Shown here one piece after another: positions 9,501 through 17,395 of a stretch of 42,072 bases of DNA. Source of the stretch: an uncultured Christensenella sp. (GTDB lineage: Bacteria; Bacillota; Clostridia; Christensenellales; UBA3700); NCBI GenBank assembly GCA_910576875.1, contig CAJTKI010000004.1, positions 1-42,072 of the forward strand. Direction: 5' to 3'. The notes beneath the pieces are model-generated. The model was given only the letters and a program-made list of their open reading frames with translations, searched no databases and was not told the DNA's origin. Position 1 is the stretch's first letter, and every line of letters starts with the position of its first letter. The position numbers and the translations under genes were made by a program.

Positions 9501-10324
9501 TGACGAGCGCGGACGGCAAAACCGGTCCGGAAGTGCTGCTCAACAACACGTATTACGAAAAAGAAATGCAGGACGCGACCTGGGGATACGTCAGCGGCGC
9601 GACCAACCTGCATGTGTTCGACGGCAAAATCACGTACAAATACTGGTTGGATAGCGACGACGCGTATGCAAAAGCCCGCATTTTGACGCTGGAATACGAT
9701 GAAGCAGCCGGCAAGTTCTACATGGTCGGCACCGATCCGGTCGTCAAAATCGAAGCCGATTTTACCGCATGGAAGACCAATAAGTACGCAACGAACGACA
9801 AAGTCGCCGTGGACGAAAAAGGCATGCTCCAAATGTCGGAACTTCGCGCGCTTGCATACAATACGGCGAGCAAAAGCACCAAATCCGTCTCGCTGTATCT
9901 GCAATTGGAATTCGAACTGAACGGCAAACCCGTCCAAGCGCGTAAGAGCACTTCGCAGTCGTTCAACAACATGACGCTCGGCTCTGTCAGCACGTCCAAC
10001 GTAGCTGCCGAAACGCCGTTCGGCGGTTTGCTGAAATTCACGATCGTTGCGTCCGACTGGACGCAGCACACGATGCAGATGACGTATGTCGACGGCAAGT
10101 ACGTCCTGCGCGACAGCGCGACGACCAACCGCATCGACGACATCGAAGTAACCGTTACGGCAATCGACTACACGACCAAAGATCCGATCGCGTTGACGGA
10201 CGGCGTGATGTTGCCTGCGGACGCTGTCGACAAGAAAGTCACTTTGACGGGCGCGTTTACGTTTGACGGAAAGGCTTTCTCCTACAAATTCGTCAACAAC
10301 AGACCCGTCGTAGCAAAAGCGTAA
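6530..10324 (+). CDS. large surface lipoprotein 1, MBG-like N-terminus
   Basis: 1264 residues of unknown function. A signal peptide with a long Leu/Val core ends at FAGC, giving lipidated Cys27. Residues about 35-105 resemble an MBG-type (YDG/gly-rich) beta domain (YAYDGQEH... GDYFITV). The body alternates beta-strand-rich segments with Asn/Asp/Thr-rich surface, as expected outside the membrane. Around residues 430-460, two His (430, 432), Cys440 and Cys445 precede LLDVAFDPQAFG; the same arrangement occurs in the lipoprotein encoded at 10798-13851, so the two are distant paralogs. TAGGAGG stands before ATG. It is monocistronic, tail to tail with the paralog, with hairpins downstream. No enzymatic motif is recognised; a sensor, adhesin or cell-wall role is only inference. 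Confidence 0.85.
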   Translation: MRRNKLTLLCVLLLVLTLSMCVVFAGCDDPEKKEATITADPIQRYAYDGQEHAVVATLDHDETELTYSPQKSYSAVGDYFITVSAAETEHYKATSVTVQLSIYDDTPPETTMSRWENFTTALKQAYAIDSKSDVRFSVQAQATLSPDGDVAKTYALDAMGNLDLTDAQNNASVFHAVFRAQDTQIGIYYQDAKLYLELGDQLFAFNNTDLSALLTKRNTTAALATSDDDSMLDSIVALLPILLFRDLDDIVCEDHVWQLTLDVSAIWEQINVLLSSDIAAGILSEQNLEILNNLFSENPTSFVLSIDLTTANAPKANATVDIDTYGQIQAQLSAMEITNGSFDVVTGKLTPEQIAAAHAINVANVQMSGNLDLVNIAGEVYEHLQWKLTADIDPIALAAAIQTAAAGDNPMAWVNDPSVQRMKVHFQLYHTHRPAGDIACTDAMCPTRSGGMEDTTLLDVAFDPQAFGDSRLYVAANLSRFLSQKSLGVVLSNISGLASLISSAVTPLLEQNFLVGLDLTKMVSASEDDGSDPSDPEDPFVFDVYTMLDPIVSVLTQGIRLDGGVTLDMELLYNAIDAMIDLNSKVNISLGGIINVNADNIRDAVFKGLLSPDEAADTEKQFRSLRLSIDSIRFGAGTDYDCKEAITHDPIDDAKERTFGGHNPLAFQNANAKATGRVYRFNGKSGVVDEFTAADGIWVTPEEASQLIGKNVEYTYTATDGKTYTATSQIVSLPDLSNLPKNTVSTVTATVLPLDGKGGMFSDGLFQLFSKLYGSFAGGFLPAHIAIPLGGATLPIDLTVTTISTATFAPTKELEESYELTPLTSDPDAKLDLSQYLSGKIELTYANGKTKTVDATVTNDLIEGKYLVNDGNVYTVTYAYGADPSFSKTYTVRATTPSLPALIKNDDAGLDIEYFAPTHGLTLNAVLKSSSATFDPSLYRVKYDGTLLSELNLDSDAAKRVTLLEDAGAITVEFDRTKADAVKNAKLYFYLTSADGKTGPEVLLNNTYYEKEMQDATWGYVSGATNLHVFDGKITYKYWLDSDDAYAKARILTLEYDEAAGKFYMVGTDPVVKIEADFTAWKTNKYATNDKVAVDEKGMLQMSELRALAYNTASKSTKSVSLYLQLEFELNGKPVQARKSTSQSFNNMTLGSVSTSNVAAETPFGGLLKFTIVASDWTQHTMQMTYVDGKYVLRDSATTNRIDDIEVTVTAIDYTTKDPIALTDGVMLPADAVDKKVTLTGAFTFDGKAFSYKFVNNRPVVAKA

Positions 10325-10337
10325 CAGCCTAACCCGA

Positions 10338-10378
10338 TTCGCAGCGGGCAACAACTTCTCTTCCTTACCCGCTGCGAA
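10338..10378 (+). terminator. hairpin after lipoprotein 1
   Basis: Perfect 11-base stem (10338-10348 with 10368-10378) with a 19-base loop, starting 13 bases after the stop codon. The U-tract is poor, so it may be an mRNA 3' stabiliser rather than a terminator by itself. Confidence 0.5.
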
Positions 10379-10390
10379 ATCTTCCTACCG

Positions 10391-10430
10391 AACGACGCGT
10401 GTTCCGTAAAGAGCGCGCGTCGTTTCTTTT
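10391..10430 (+). terminator. second terminator-like hairpin after lipoprotein 1
   Basis: Nine-base stem (10391-10399 with 10416-10424) followed by TCTTTT on the plus strand. It probably completes termination of the lipoprotein 1 transcript. Confidence 0.5.
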
Positions 10431-10797
10431 GCGATCCGCGCATAAACAGCAAACCGCGCTTCCGTTCCTTGACGCGGCGCGGTTGTTGCGTTCCGACGTC
10501 CTGCCCGCTACGGTATGCGCGTCCGTCTGCGCATTGGCAGGATCTACGTACATTGCAACATCAACCGCCTCTGCGCATTTGGATTTACGACGCGCCGTCG
10601 CGAGATCGAATCGTTTTGTCCGCGTTTGCCGAAAACTTGCGCAAGCGTTCCTTCCTATATTCCGATGCGATTTCGACGCGAATTACGCGTTCGCACGATC
10701 GAGCGCCTTTCGCACGATCCGCTTTATACGATCCGTCGTTTTGCGTATACAAAAAGACGCCCTTACGGACGTCCCTGCGATTACGATCTGTCGCGTC

Positions 10798-13700
10798 CTA
10801 TTCCGGTACGGTTTCGACGCGGATTTCGCGTTCGTACGACCAATCGGAATCCAACCCGATCCGTACCTTGTAATATCCCGCTTTGACGAACGTCGCTTTC
10901 GCGCGCACGTCGATCTTGCCGTAAATCGTCGGCGGCAGATCCAGCGCCGTCTCCGTCTGCGCGTCCGCGCCGTCCACGGTTACGGAATCCCATCGATAAT
11001 ACTCCTGCGGCGTTTGGATCGCGCGATACGACAGACCGCCCGACGCGTTGACTTCTCCGCGCAGGATTTCGATGCGCAGCGTCGCGCGCTTGCCGTGCTC
11101 GCCGTGATACGTATTGACGATCGCGCCCGAAAACGCATACGAATACCCGACAAAATAATGCCCGACCTCTCCCGTCGTATCTTGCACGGTATAGCGACTG
11201 TCGTCGCTCGTTTCCGCTCTCGGCGCAATATACAGCGGCAATTCGATCTGTTGCCCGTCGCAACGGTAAACGAGCGTGTACCGCCCCGTTTTCAAAAACA
11301 CGACATAGATATTGCCCAACATCAGATTGAGCGCAAAATATTCGTTGGGCTCGTCGATCGCATAGCCGTTGAGCGTCATATATTCGAGCGGCAGCGTCGC
11401 TTCGCTCTGCGTGCCGTCGTCGAGCGTCCACCGCATGCGCGCGACGCGCAGATCGGACGCATACCCGTTGTCGTTTTGCTGCAACGTCAATTCGGTCGCG
11501 CTCGCGACCAACTCCGTCGTCTGCGCCGCTTGCACGCGCACCGTCGACCCGTAATACGTCCCGAACAGATAGAACTGCAACACGGTATCGCGATCCGCGC
11601 GTACGAAGCGCCTGTTCGACTGATCGGTCAACAACAGCTCCGACGCGTTTTTCGCCTGCACGCGCACTTGTTTGGTCTTATTGCCTCGATATGACAGGAT
11701 CGCGGTCGCGATCTCGGGCGCATCGTCCGCCGCCAAGCGCTCTCCCTGACGGTACTGCGTCTTATCCTGTCGGCGGAAATCCACGTCTTCCAACGCCTGC
11801 AACCGAATATACGTCGTTACGTGTACGCTCAGCCATTCGCCCCACGTCTGGCCGCGGATGCTTTCCCAGATCTTCTCCGACAGATACCCGTCGCCTTCGG
11901 GCAGACAGTACAACTCGACGCGCTGCCATCCGCTCGCGGCGGGATCGATCGCGGAATGTCCGATCACGCGCAACGTCGTCGCGGACGCGTCGCCGTAGAT
12001 GTCCGTCGCCTGCGCATGCACAATCGCGCCTGCGATCGCAGAAATTTCCTGCGCGCAGATCGGCGTCGCCGCATCGTACAGAACGCCGTCGGCGTATTCG
12101 TCCCGATACAGCCGCACGACCGGCATATCCCGATCGACGGTCTGCACGTTTTGTTTTTCGAATTCGTACGCGACCGCGGGCGGATCGGTCAGCAAACCGC
12201 GCGTATACTGCTTGGTCCCCGCGACGTCCTTGCCGTACAGATGGATCGCGCTGCGCATGACGTCGTACTCGGCGACTTGCCAACGCAGGTATTCCTGTCG
12301 CAGCCGCACGGTATCGACGGCATATCCGTCGCCGCGCAACAACTCGCCGACGATCTGTTGCGTCGCTTCGTCCGCGTCCGCGGCGTTTAACAACGCCTGC
12401 GCCGTGATCGACAGCGCGCCGTCTTCGTACACGAGCGCGTCCAACAGCGACGTCGGCGCGTCGGATCGGTCGTCCGCGACGGATACGTTCGGCGCGAGTT
12501 TTCGTTGCAGCGTGTCGGCGGACACGACAAACAGATAATATTCCGGAATTTGACCGATCAACAGCGATTGCGCCCACTTCAAACGCCCCTCCAACACGCG
12601 CGGCGCGAGCCAGGCGCGCAATCCGACGCTGATATACAAGTCGTACGTACCGAAATCCTTGGGCGAAAACGCAATATCCAATACCGCGCCTTTGGCGGGA
12701 TCGAGTTTGTCGCGGCAGTACGCGCCGCACGCGTCTCCGCACGCATGCGAAACGCGCATGTGGAAGAAGTTATCTTGCGGCAGCGCGCGCAAATCTCCGC
12801 CCGCCGCGATCCATTCCAACAAGTCGATTTTGGCGCGGAATTCGTAGTCGTATTGCATTTCGGTGCGCCCGTCCGCGTCGTTGTCCAGATTGAGCGTTCC
12901 GTTGGCGGTGACGTCGCACAGCCGTCCCTGCGTATATTGAGACGGATCGGGCGCGTACGCGTCCAATTCCGCATTGCGTCCGTTGGCAATCGTCAGGACG
13001 GGCACGTCAAGCCGCAACGTCACGTCGGTATCCGCCTTTTCGTCGATATAGCGCAAATCTTCGCTGTAAATGCGATAGAGTTTGCCCGCGTGCGTCTCCA
13101 TGCGCACGGTACCGCTCAATTGCGGCGTGCGCGCGAGCATATCGTCGTAATCGTTCGTCTTCGCGACCGACAAAAAGAATTTGCGCGCGGCTTCGGGCAA
13201 CTGTCCGAATGCTTCGCGCGCGAACGCGCTTTCCAGTCCCTTGTGCAAATCGAAACGGAACGCAAACGCGGTATGCCCTTCGTTGGCGGTACCGTCGGTA
13301 AAAAACGCTTTCCCGAACGCGACGAACAACTTGCCCGGCGTCGAATAATCGATCCCGTCCGACAGCAATCCCGCCGAACGGATCACTGTGTACAGCAACG
13401 GCGCGTATCGAAACGACGTGCGTTCGTACTGTTGATTGCTCTCGTCCCACATGCACCAGTACAGCATATCGTCCTGCGTATATACGTCCATGAGCACGCG
13501 CCGCGATTCGCCGCGCACGCGTTCCAACCGCCAGACGCCCTGCTGTCCCGTTCGGCTGTCGAGCGCGAGATTGAGCGCGAGCGTGCCTTCGTAGCGGTCG
13601 GACGTATTGCCGTCCACCGCCTCGAATCGGATGTCCGCCGTCACCGGCCCTTTTACGTCCACGCCCACGTATTGCAGATCGATTGCAACCGCGACGTCAT

Positions 13701-13851
13701 TCAGATAATCCTTCCAGTCTTTGACGGGGATTTTGTCGGGATTGGGTTCGCCGCCGACGCACGCCGTCAGCGCGAGCAACAGCGCGCACAGCATCGCCAA
13801 AAGGACTGCGACAGCCCGAATACCCCCCCCCGTGCGGATTTTCGCGTTCAT
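10798..13851 (-). CDS. large surface lipoprotein 2, coupled to two-component system
   Basis: 1017 residues, function unknown. The signal peptide ends in the classic lipobox LTAC (lipid-bearing Cys31). The body is an extracellular beta-rich protein. His369, Cys371, Cys375 and Cys379 (HACGDACGAYC) precede LDIAFSPKDFG, as in lipoprotein 1, suggesting a shared domain that may bind metal or carry disulfides. Its ATG overlaps the stop codon of the sensor kinase (ATGA), so translation is coupled and the protein should be made in step with the kinase. A run of nine G lies at codons 7-10, inside the signal peptide, where slippage would shift the frame. A role as accessory sensor for the kinase is inference. 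The 3' end has a decayed duplicate about 140 bases downstream. Confidence 0.85.
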   Translation of the reverse strand: MNAKIRTGGGIRAVAVLLAMLCALLLALTACVGGEPNPDKIPVKDWKDYLNDVAVAIDLQYVGVDVKGPVTADIRFEAVDGNTSDRYEGTLALNLALDSRTGQQGVWRLERVRGESRRVLMDVYTQDDMLYWCMWDESNQQYERTSFRYAPLLYTVIRSAGLLSDGIDYSTPGKLFVAFGKAFFTDGTANEGHTAFAFRFDLHKGLESAFAREAFGQLPEAARKFFLSVAKTNDYDDMLARTPQLSGTVRMETHAGKLYRIYSEDLRYIDEKADTDVTLRLDVPVLTIANGRNAELDAYAPDPSQYTQGRLCDVTANGTLNLDNDADGRTEMQYDYEFRAKIDLLEWIAAGGDLRALPQDNFFHMRVSHACGDACGAYCRDKLDPAKGAVLDIAFSPKDFGTYDLYISVGLRAWLAPRVLEGRLKWAQSLLIGQIPEYYLFVVSADTLQRKLAPNVSVADDRSDAPTSLLDALVYEDGALSITAQALLNAADADEATQQIVGELLRGDGYAVDTVRLRQEYLRWQVAEYDVMRSAIHLYGKDVAGTKQYTRGLLTDPPAVAYEFEKQNVQTVDRDMPVVRLYRDEYADGVLYDAATPICAQEISAIAGAIVHAQATDIYGDASATTLRVIGHSAIDPAASGWQRVELYCLPEGDGYLSEKIWESIRGQTWGEWLSVHVTTYIRLQALEDVDFRRQDKTQYRQGERLAADDAPEIATAILSYRGNKTKQVRVQAKNASELLLTDQSNRRFVRADRDTVLQFYLFGTYYGSTVRVQAAQTTELVASATELTLQQNDNGYASDLRVARMRWTLDDGTQSEATLPLEYMTLNGYAIDEPNEYFALNLMLGNIYVVFLKTGRYTLVYRCDGQQIELPLYIAPRAETSDDSRYTVQDTTGEVGHYFVGYSYAFSGAIVNTYHGEHGKRATLRIEILRGEVNASGGLSYRAIQTPQEYYRWDSVTVDGADAQTETALDLPPTIYGKIDVRAKATFVKAGYYKVRIGLDSDWSYEREIRVETVPE
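13823..13831 (-). repeat. G9 homopolymer in signal-peptide codons
   Basis: Nine consecutive G on the coding (minus) strand, codons 7-10 of lipoprotein 2 (Thr-Gly-Gly-Gly). The length is in the range where replication slippage is seen in contingency genes. Confidence 0.75.
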
Positions 13852-15080
13852 ACGCGCTCCGGCAACAGCACCGTGACGACGAGCCCGCTGGGCACGTTGT
13901 GCATCGCCTGAATCTTGCCGCCCGCCTCTTCGACGATGTTGCGCGCGATCGCGAGCCCCAGTCCGGTGCCCTGTTGATTTTTTGCATTTTCGCCTCGGTA
14001 AAATCGATCGAATATCTTATGCTCGTCGCCGTCCGCGATGCCGATGCCGGTATCGGCGACGGTCAGTAGCGCGCCGCTGTCCGTCTTTTTGAGCGAGACG
14101 CGGATCTTATCGCCTTCGCGCGTGTACTTGACCGCGTTTTCGAGCAGAATGATCAACAACTGTTTGACCTTTTCGCCGTCCAGACTGCTTTGCGCGGACT
14201 GAACGTTCGCGATCAGCGTGCGATTGGATTCCCCGATGATTTCGCTGTATATTTCGAGCACGCCCGACACGGTATCGGACAGATCGGCGCTTTTGCCGCG
14301 TTTAGGCGACGGCGTCGACACGCTCGACATCAGATCCTGCGACAACGCGGTGATGTGATCGACTTCTTCCAGCGTGTTGTCCAACAACTCGCTCACCTGC
14401 ATGACGGTGTGGTCGGGACACGCGAGCATGTGCTCGACGTTGCCGCGGATCACGGTCAACGGCGTGCGGATCTCGTGCGTCATCTCGTGGATAAACTCTT
14501 TTTGTTGCTTGATCGCGCGCACGACCGGACGTCCCATCAGGAACGCAAACGCCGTATAGATCCCCATCGTCAGCACGATCGTCAGCGGGAAGAACCACAA
14601 AAATCCGGTATCCGACTCGTACCCGCCCAGCAGATCCGCCTGCATCAGCAGTTTGACGTACGAGCCGTCGTTGCAGACAAACGTATACGTCTTATACGCA
14701 TAGTCGCCGATCCGCTCGTCCAGCGTCGCGCCGAACGTGGACGGCAATTCGCTCGGATGATTGCGCAGATACGTATTGGCGGTATACAGTCCCGCCGTGC
14801 CGTCCGGACGACGCGTATACAGGATTACATCGATGTTTTCGCGGTACAGATGCCCTTCCGGCGCGCCGTCGTCTTCGACCAGCTCGCGCAGAGCGTCGGG
14901 CGCGCTTTCGCGCAGTTGCGCCGAATACGCGCGCATCGTCTCGTCGGCATAGCGGTTGCCGCTCGTGCGCGCCTGCCACACCAGTCCGATGCCCGCGCTC
15001 AACACGACCGCCAGCGTCACCAACGCCGCGATCCAAGCGCGATATTGCCAGCTGCGCGTACTGATCAACTGTCGATTCAC
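13848..15080 (-). CDS. sensor histidine kinase
   Basis: 410 residues, membrane-bound two-component kinase. Transmembrane helices at about 15-36 and 160-182 enclose an extracytoplasmic sensor domain of about 120 residues that I do not recognise. The dimerisation helix carries phospho-acceptor His202 in MTHEIRTP; the ATPase domain has the N box (Asn315 in LLENAVKYT), G1 box DTGIGI (343-348), F box FDRFYRGE and G2 box GTGLGLA (371-377). There is no HAMP motif I can identify. Translation starts at GTG (15080), overlapping the regulator stop as GTGA, with AGGGGG about nine bases upstream. It also overlaps the following lipoprotein gene. The signal is unknown. Confidence 0.93.
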   Translation of the reverse strand: MNRQLISTRSWQYRAWIAALVTLAVVLSAGIGLVWQARTSGNRYADETMRAYSAQLRESAPDALRELVEDDGAPEGHLYRENIDVILYTRRPDGTAGLYTANTYLRNHPSELPSTFGATLDERIGDYAYKTYTFVCNDGSYVKLLMQADLLGGYESDTGFLWFFPLTIVLTMGIYTAFAFLMGRPVVRAIKQQKEFIHEMTHEIRTPLTVIRGNVEHMLACPDHTVMQVSELLDNTLEEVDHITALSQDLMSSVSTPSPKRGKSADLSDTVSGVLEIYSEIIGESNRTLIANVQSAQSSLDGEKVKQLLIILLENAVKYTREGDKIRVSLKKTDSGALLTVADTGIGIADGDEHKIFDRFYRGENAKNQQGTGLGLAIARNIVEEAGGKIQAMHNVPSGLVVTVLLPERV

Positions 15081-15781
15081 TGTTCTTGCGCCCCCTGTCG
15101 CCCGTCTTTGCAGCCGCTTTCCGTCCAGCGGTAGCCGACCGTTTTGATTGTTTGCAAACAGTCGCTCATCCCGATCTGCGCCAGCAGTTTGCGCAGACGG
15201 TATACGTATACTTCGATGACGTTCTGAATGGTTTCGCTGTAAAAGCCGCACACGCTGTCGAACAACTGTTGTTTCGTCACCGTGATTTCTTTATGTTTGA
15301 CAAGCGTTTCGAGCACTTCGTACATCTTGCCGTTGACGGGCAGCATTTGATCGCGGTACGTGACCATCTTGCCGTTGTAGTCGATCGCAAAGTCGCCCAG
15401 ACTGTACCGCAGCGATCCGAAATCGCGGTGATAACGCCGCATCGTCGCATGTACGCGCGCAAGCAATTCGTCTCTGGAAAACGGTTTGACCATATAGTCG
15501 TCCGCGCCGAGATTGAGGAATTCGATCTTGCGTTCCAGCATGCCGATCGCGGACAAAATGATGATCGGCGTCATCTTGTGTTTGCGGATGCGGCGCAGGA
15601 CCTCTTCGCCGTTCATCTTGGGCAACATGATGTCGAGGATTACGATATCGTAATCCTGCGTCAACATTTTTTCCAACCCCGCTTCGCCGTCGTACGCGAC
15701 GTCGGTCTGCGCAATGCTTTGCAGATTGCGCCGCAACATATCGGATAGCGGTTTGTCGTCCTCGATGATCAACGCTTTCAT
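15077..15781 (-). CDS. OmpR-family response regulator
   Basis: 234 residues. The receiver domain has the acidic pair EDD (8-9), phospho-acceptor Asp50 in DIVILDIMLP, Ser77 and Lys99 in VKPF. The C-terminal winged helix ends in VYVYRLRKLL...IKTVGYRW, typical of OmpR/PhoB regulators that bind direct repeats. ATG at 15781 is chosen because MKALIIEDD is the standard start and AAGGAAGGG precedes it. It is the first gene of a three-gene operon: regulator, kinase, lipoprotein 2. Targets are not known; the ATTCAGT direct repeat before lipoprotein 1 is one candidate. Confidence 0.94.
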   Translation of the reverse strand: MKALIIEDDKPLSDMLRRNLQSIAQTDVAYDGEAGLEKMLTQDYDIVILDIMLPKMNGEEVLRRIRKHKMTPIIILSAIGMLERKIEFLNLGADDYMVKPFSRDELLARVHATMRRYHRDFGSLRYSLGDFAIDYNGKMVTYRDQMLPVNGKMYEVLETLVKHKEITVTKQQLFDSVCGFYSETIQNVIEVYVYRLRKLLAQIGMSDCLQTIKTVGYRWTESGCKDGRQGAQEQ

Positions 15782-15820
15782 AATGCCCTTCCTTGCCCGC
15801 GCATGCGCGCTCTCGTATTC

Positions 15821-15848
15821 AGTATACCACAACGCGCCCGATTGTCAA
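15821..15848 (-). promoter_or_regulatory. sigma-A promoter of the regulator-kinase-lipoprotein operon
   Basis: Perfect TTGACA (15843-15848), 16-base spacer and TATACT (15821-15826) on the minus strand, with a leader of about 33 bases. Confidence 0.75.
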
Positions 15849-15881
15849 TGCCGCGTCCCCGCCGCCGCAAGCCGCGCGGCG

Positions 15882-16445
15882 TCAGACTTCGCCGTCGCGC
15901 TCGGGCGTGCAGGTGCGCAGTTTGCCCGATTCCGCGAGTCCGCAAAATTCGTGCTGCCGCAGATATTCGTACGCGATGATCGCGACGCTGTTGCCCAGAT
16001 TGAGCGAGCGCGCCTGCTCCCGCATCGGGATGCGAATGCACGCATCGTAATTGGCGGCGAGCAGCGCTTCGTCCAACCCGCGCGTCTCTCTCCCGAACAG
16101 CACGTAGCATTCTTCCGCATACGCGACTTCGGTGTGCGTATGCGCCGCCTTGGTGGACGCGAGCCACACTTGATGCCCGTCGGCGCGCGCCCGACGCAAC
16201 GCGTGCGCGCCGTCCGTCGCGTCCGTTTCGCCGAAGTTTTCCCGCACGAACGCATCCCAATCCGCATACCGTCTGACGTCCGAGATTTCCCAGTAATCCA
16301 GTCCGCTGCGTTTGAGATACTTGTCTTCCCACGAGAACCCGCACGGCTCCACGACGTGCAACCGCGCGCCGGTCGCGGCGCAGGTGCGGACGATATTGCC
16401 GGTGTTGTTCGGGATCTCCGGCTCGACCAATACGATATGTAACAT
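15882..16445 (-). CDS. trmL: tRNA (cytidine/uridine(34)-2'-O)-methyltransferase
   Basis: 187 residues, SpoU-class SPOUT methyltransferase, TrmL/CspR type, which methylates the ribose at the wobble position of certain leucine tRNAs using SAM. The knot motifs are complete: N-terminal IVLVEPEIPNNTGNIVRTC, middle LFGRETRGL, and C-terminal IPM...SLNLGNSVAI. ATG overlaps the stop of dus by one base (TAATG), so the two are translationally coupled. It is the last gene of the spoVT-spoVB-mazG-dus-trmL cluster. Confidence 0.93.
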   Translation of the reverse strand: MLHIVLVEPEIPNNTGNIVRTCAATGARLHVVEPCGFSWEDKYLKRSGLDYWEISDVRRYADWDAFVRENFGETDATDGAHALRRARADGHQVWLASTKAAHTHTEVAYAEECYVLFGRETRGLDEALLAANYDACIRIPMREQARSLNLGNSVAIIAYEYLRQHEFCGLAESGKLRTCTPERDGEV

Positions 16446-17395
16446 TATGCTTCCGCCTCCAACGTTTCGCGGATACAATCCGCCAGTTGCGCGAGCGTCT
16501 GACATCCGAACGCCCGCAGTTTCGCCGCGCCCGCATCGCGCAGTCCGCGGCAGTAATAGACGAAGTGCTTGCGGAACGTCGCGACGACGTACCGCTCGCC
16601 GTGGAATTGCACCAACACGCGCAGATGCGTCATCGCGTCGTCGTAGCGGCTGTATCGCGCGCCGTCGCCGCGGATCGCCGCAAACACGCGCGGATTGCCG
16701 ATCGCGCCCCGTCCGATCATGACGCCTTGCGCGCCCGTCTCTTCCAACATCGCCCGATAACTCGCGACGTCCGTCACATCGCCGTTGGCGATGACGGGGA
16801 TCGTCACCGCGCGACATACGCGCGCGATCTGTTGCCGATCCGCCTTGCCCGCGTACATCTGCGCGCGGGTGCGACCGTGCACGGTGATCGCGCACGCGCC
16901 CGCGTCCTGCATGCGAAGCGCAAACTCCGCCGCGTCGATTTCGTGCGCGGGATCGAATCCGATCCGCATCTTGACCGTGACCGGCTTGCCCGCCTTGCAC
17001 GTCGCGGCGACGACCGCCTGCGCCTTGCGCGGATCGAGCAGCAACGCGCTGCCTTCGCCGTTGTTGACGATCTTGGGGACGGGACATCCCATATTGATAT
17101 CGATCACGTCGAATTTTTCGAGCGCCTCGTGCTCCGCCGCCGCCTGCATGAAATACGGCTCCGATCCGAAGATCTGCACCGCCGTATACCGCTCCTGCGG
17201 CGTCGTATACAGCAATTCTTTCGTCTTGCCCGATCCGTAGACGAGTCCCTTGGCGGAGATCATCTCGGTATACGTCAGCCCCGCGCCGCGCAACGCGCAC
17301 ACGTGTCGGAACCCCGCGTCGCTGTATCCCGCCAACGGCGCGGCGACAGCGTCGGATTCCAACACGATCCGATCTCCCAGCCGCAACGCCGTCAC
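16445..17395 (-). CDS. dus: tRNA-dihydrouridine synthase
   Basis: 316 residues, FMN-dependent Dus family, reducing uridine to dihydrouridine in tRNA loops. Landmarks are APLAGYSD at the N-terminus (FMN site), INMGCP with the catalytic Cys, VKMRIGFD, VHGRTRAQMY, IANGDV and MIGRGAIGNP. The start is GTG at 17395, overlapping the mazG stop as GTGA, with GGGAG seven bases upstream; no ATG is available in a sensible place. B. subtilis has yabO at this position after yabN, so dus-trmL represents a lineage-specific replacement of the usual neighbours. Confidence 0.92.
   Translation of the reverse strand: MTALRLGDRIVLESDAVAAPLAGYSDAGFRHVCALRGAGLTYTEMISAKGLVYGSGKTKELLYTTPQERYTAVQIFGSEPYFMQAAAEHEALEKFDVIDINMGCPVPKIVNNGEGSALLLDPRKAQAVVAATCKAGKPVTVKMRIGFDPAHEIDAAEFALRMQDAGACAITVHGRTRAQMYAGKADRQQIARVCRAVTIPVIANGDVTDVASYRAMLEETGAQGVMIGRGAIGNPRVFAAIRGDGARYSRYDDAMTHLRVLVQFHGERYVVATFRKHFVYYCRGLRDAGAAKLRAFGCQTLAQLADCIRETLEAEA

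Larger units (their letters stand above)
10325..10797. other. gap between convergent lipoprotein genes
   Basis: No gene recognised. It holds two hairpins after lipoprotein 1 and, at about 10650-10703, a degraded copy of the last dozen codons of lipoprotein 2 (real copy about 10794-10843). The shared core TTTCGACGCG is flanked by similar bases in both. The remainder looks like decayed coding DNA. Confidence 0.5.
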
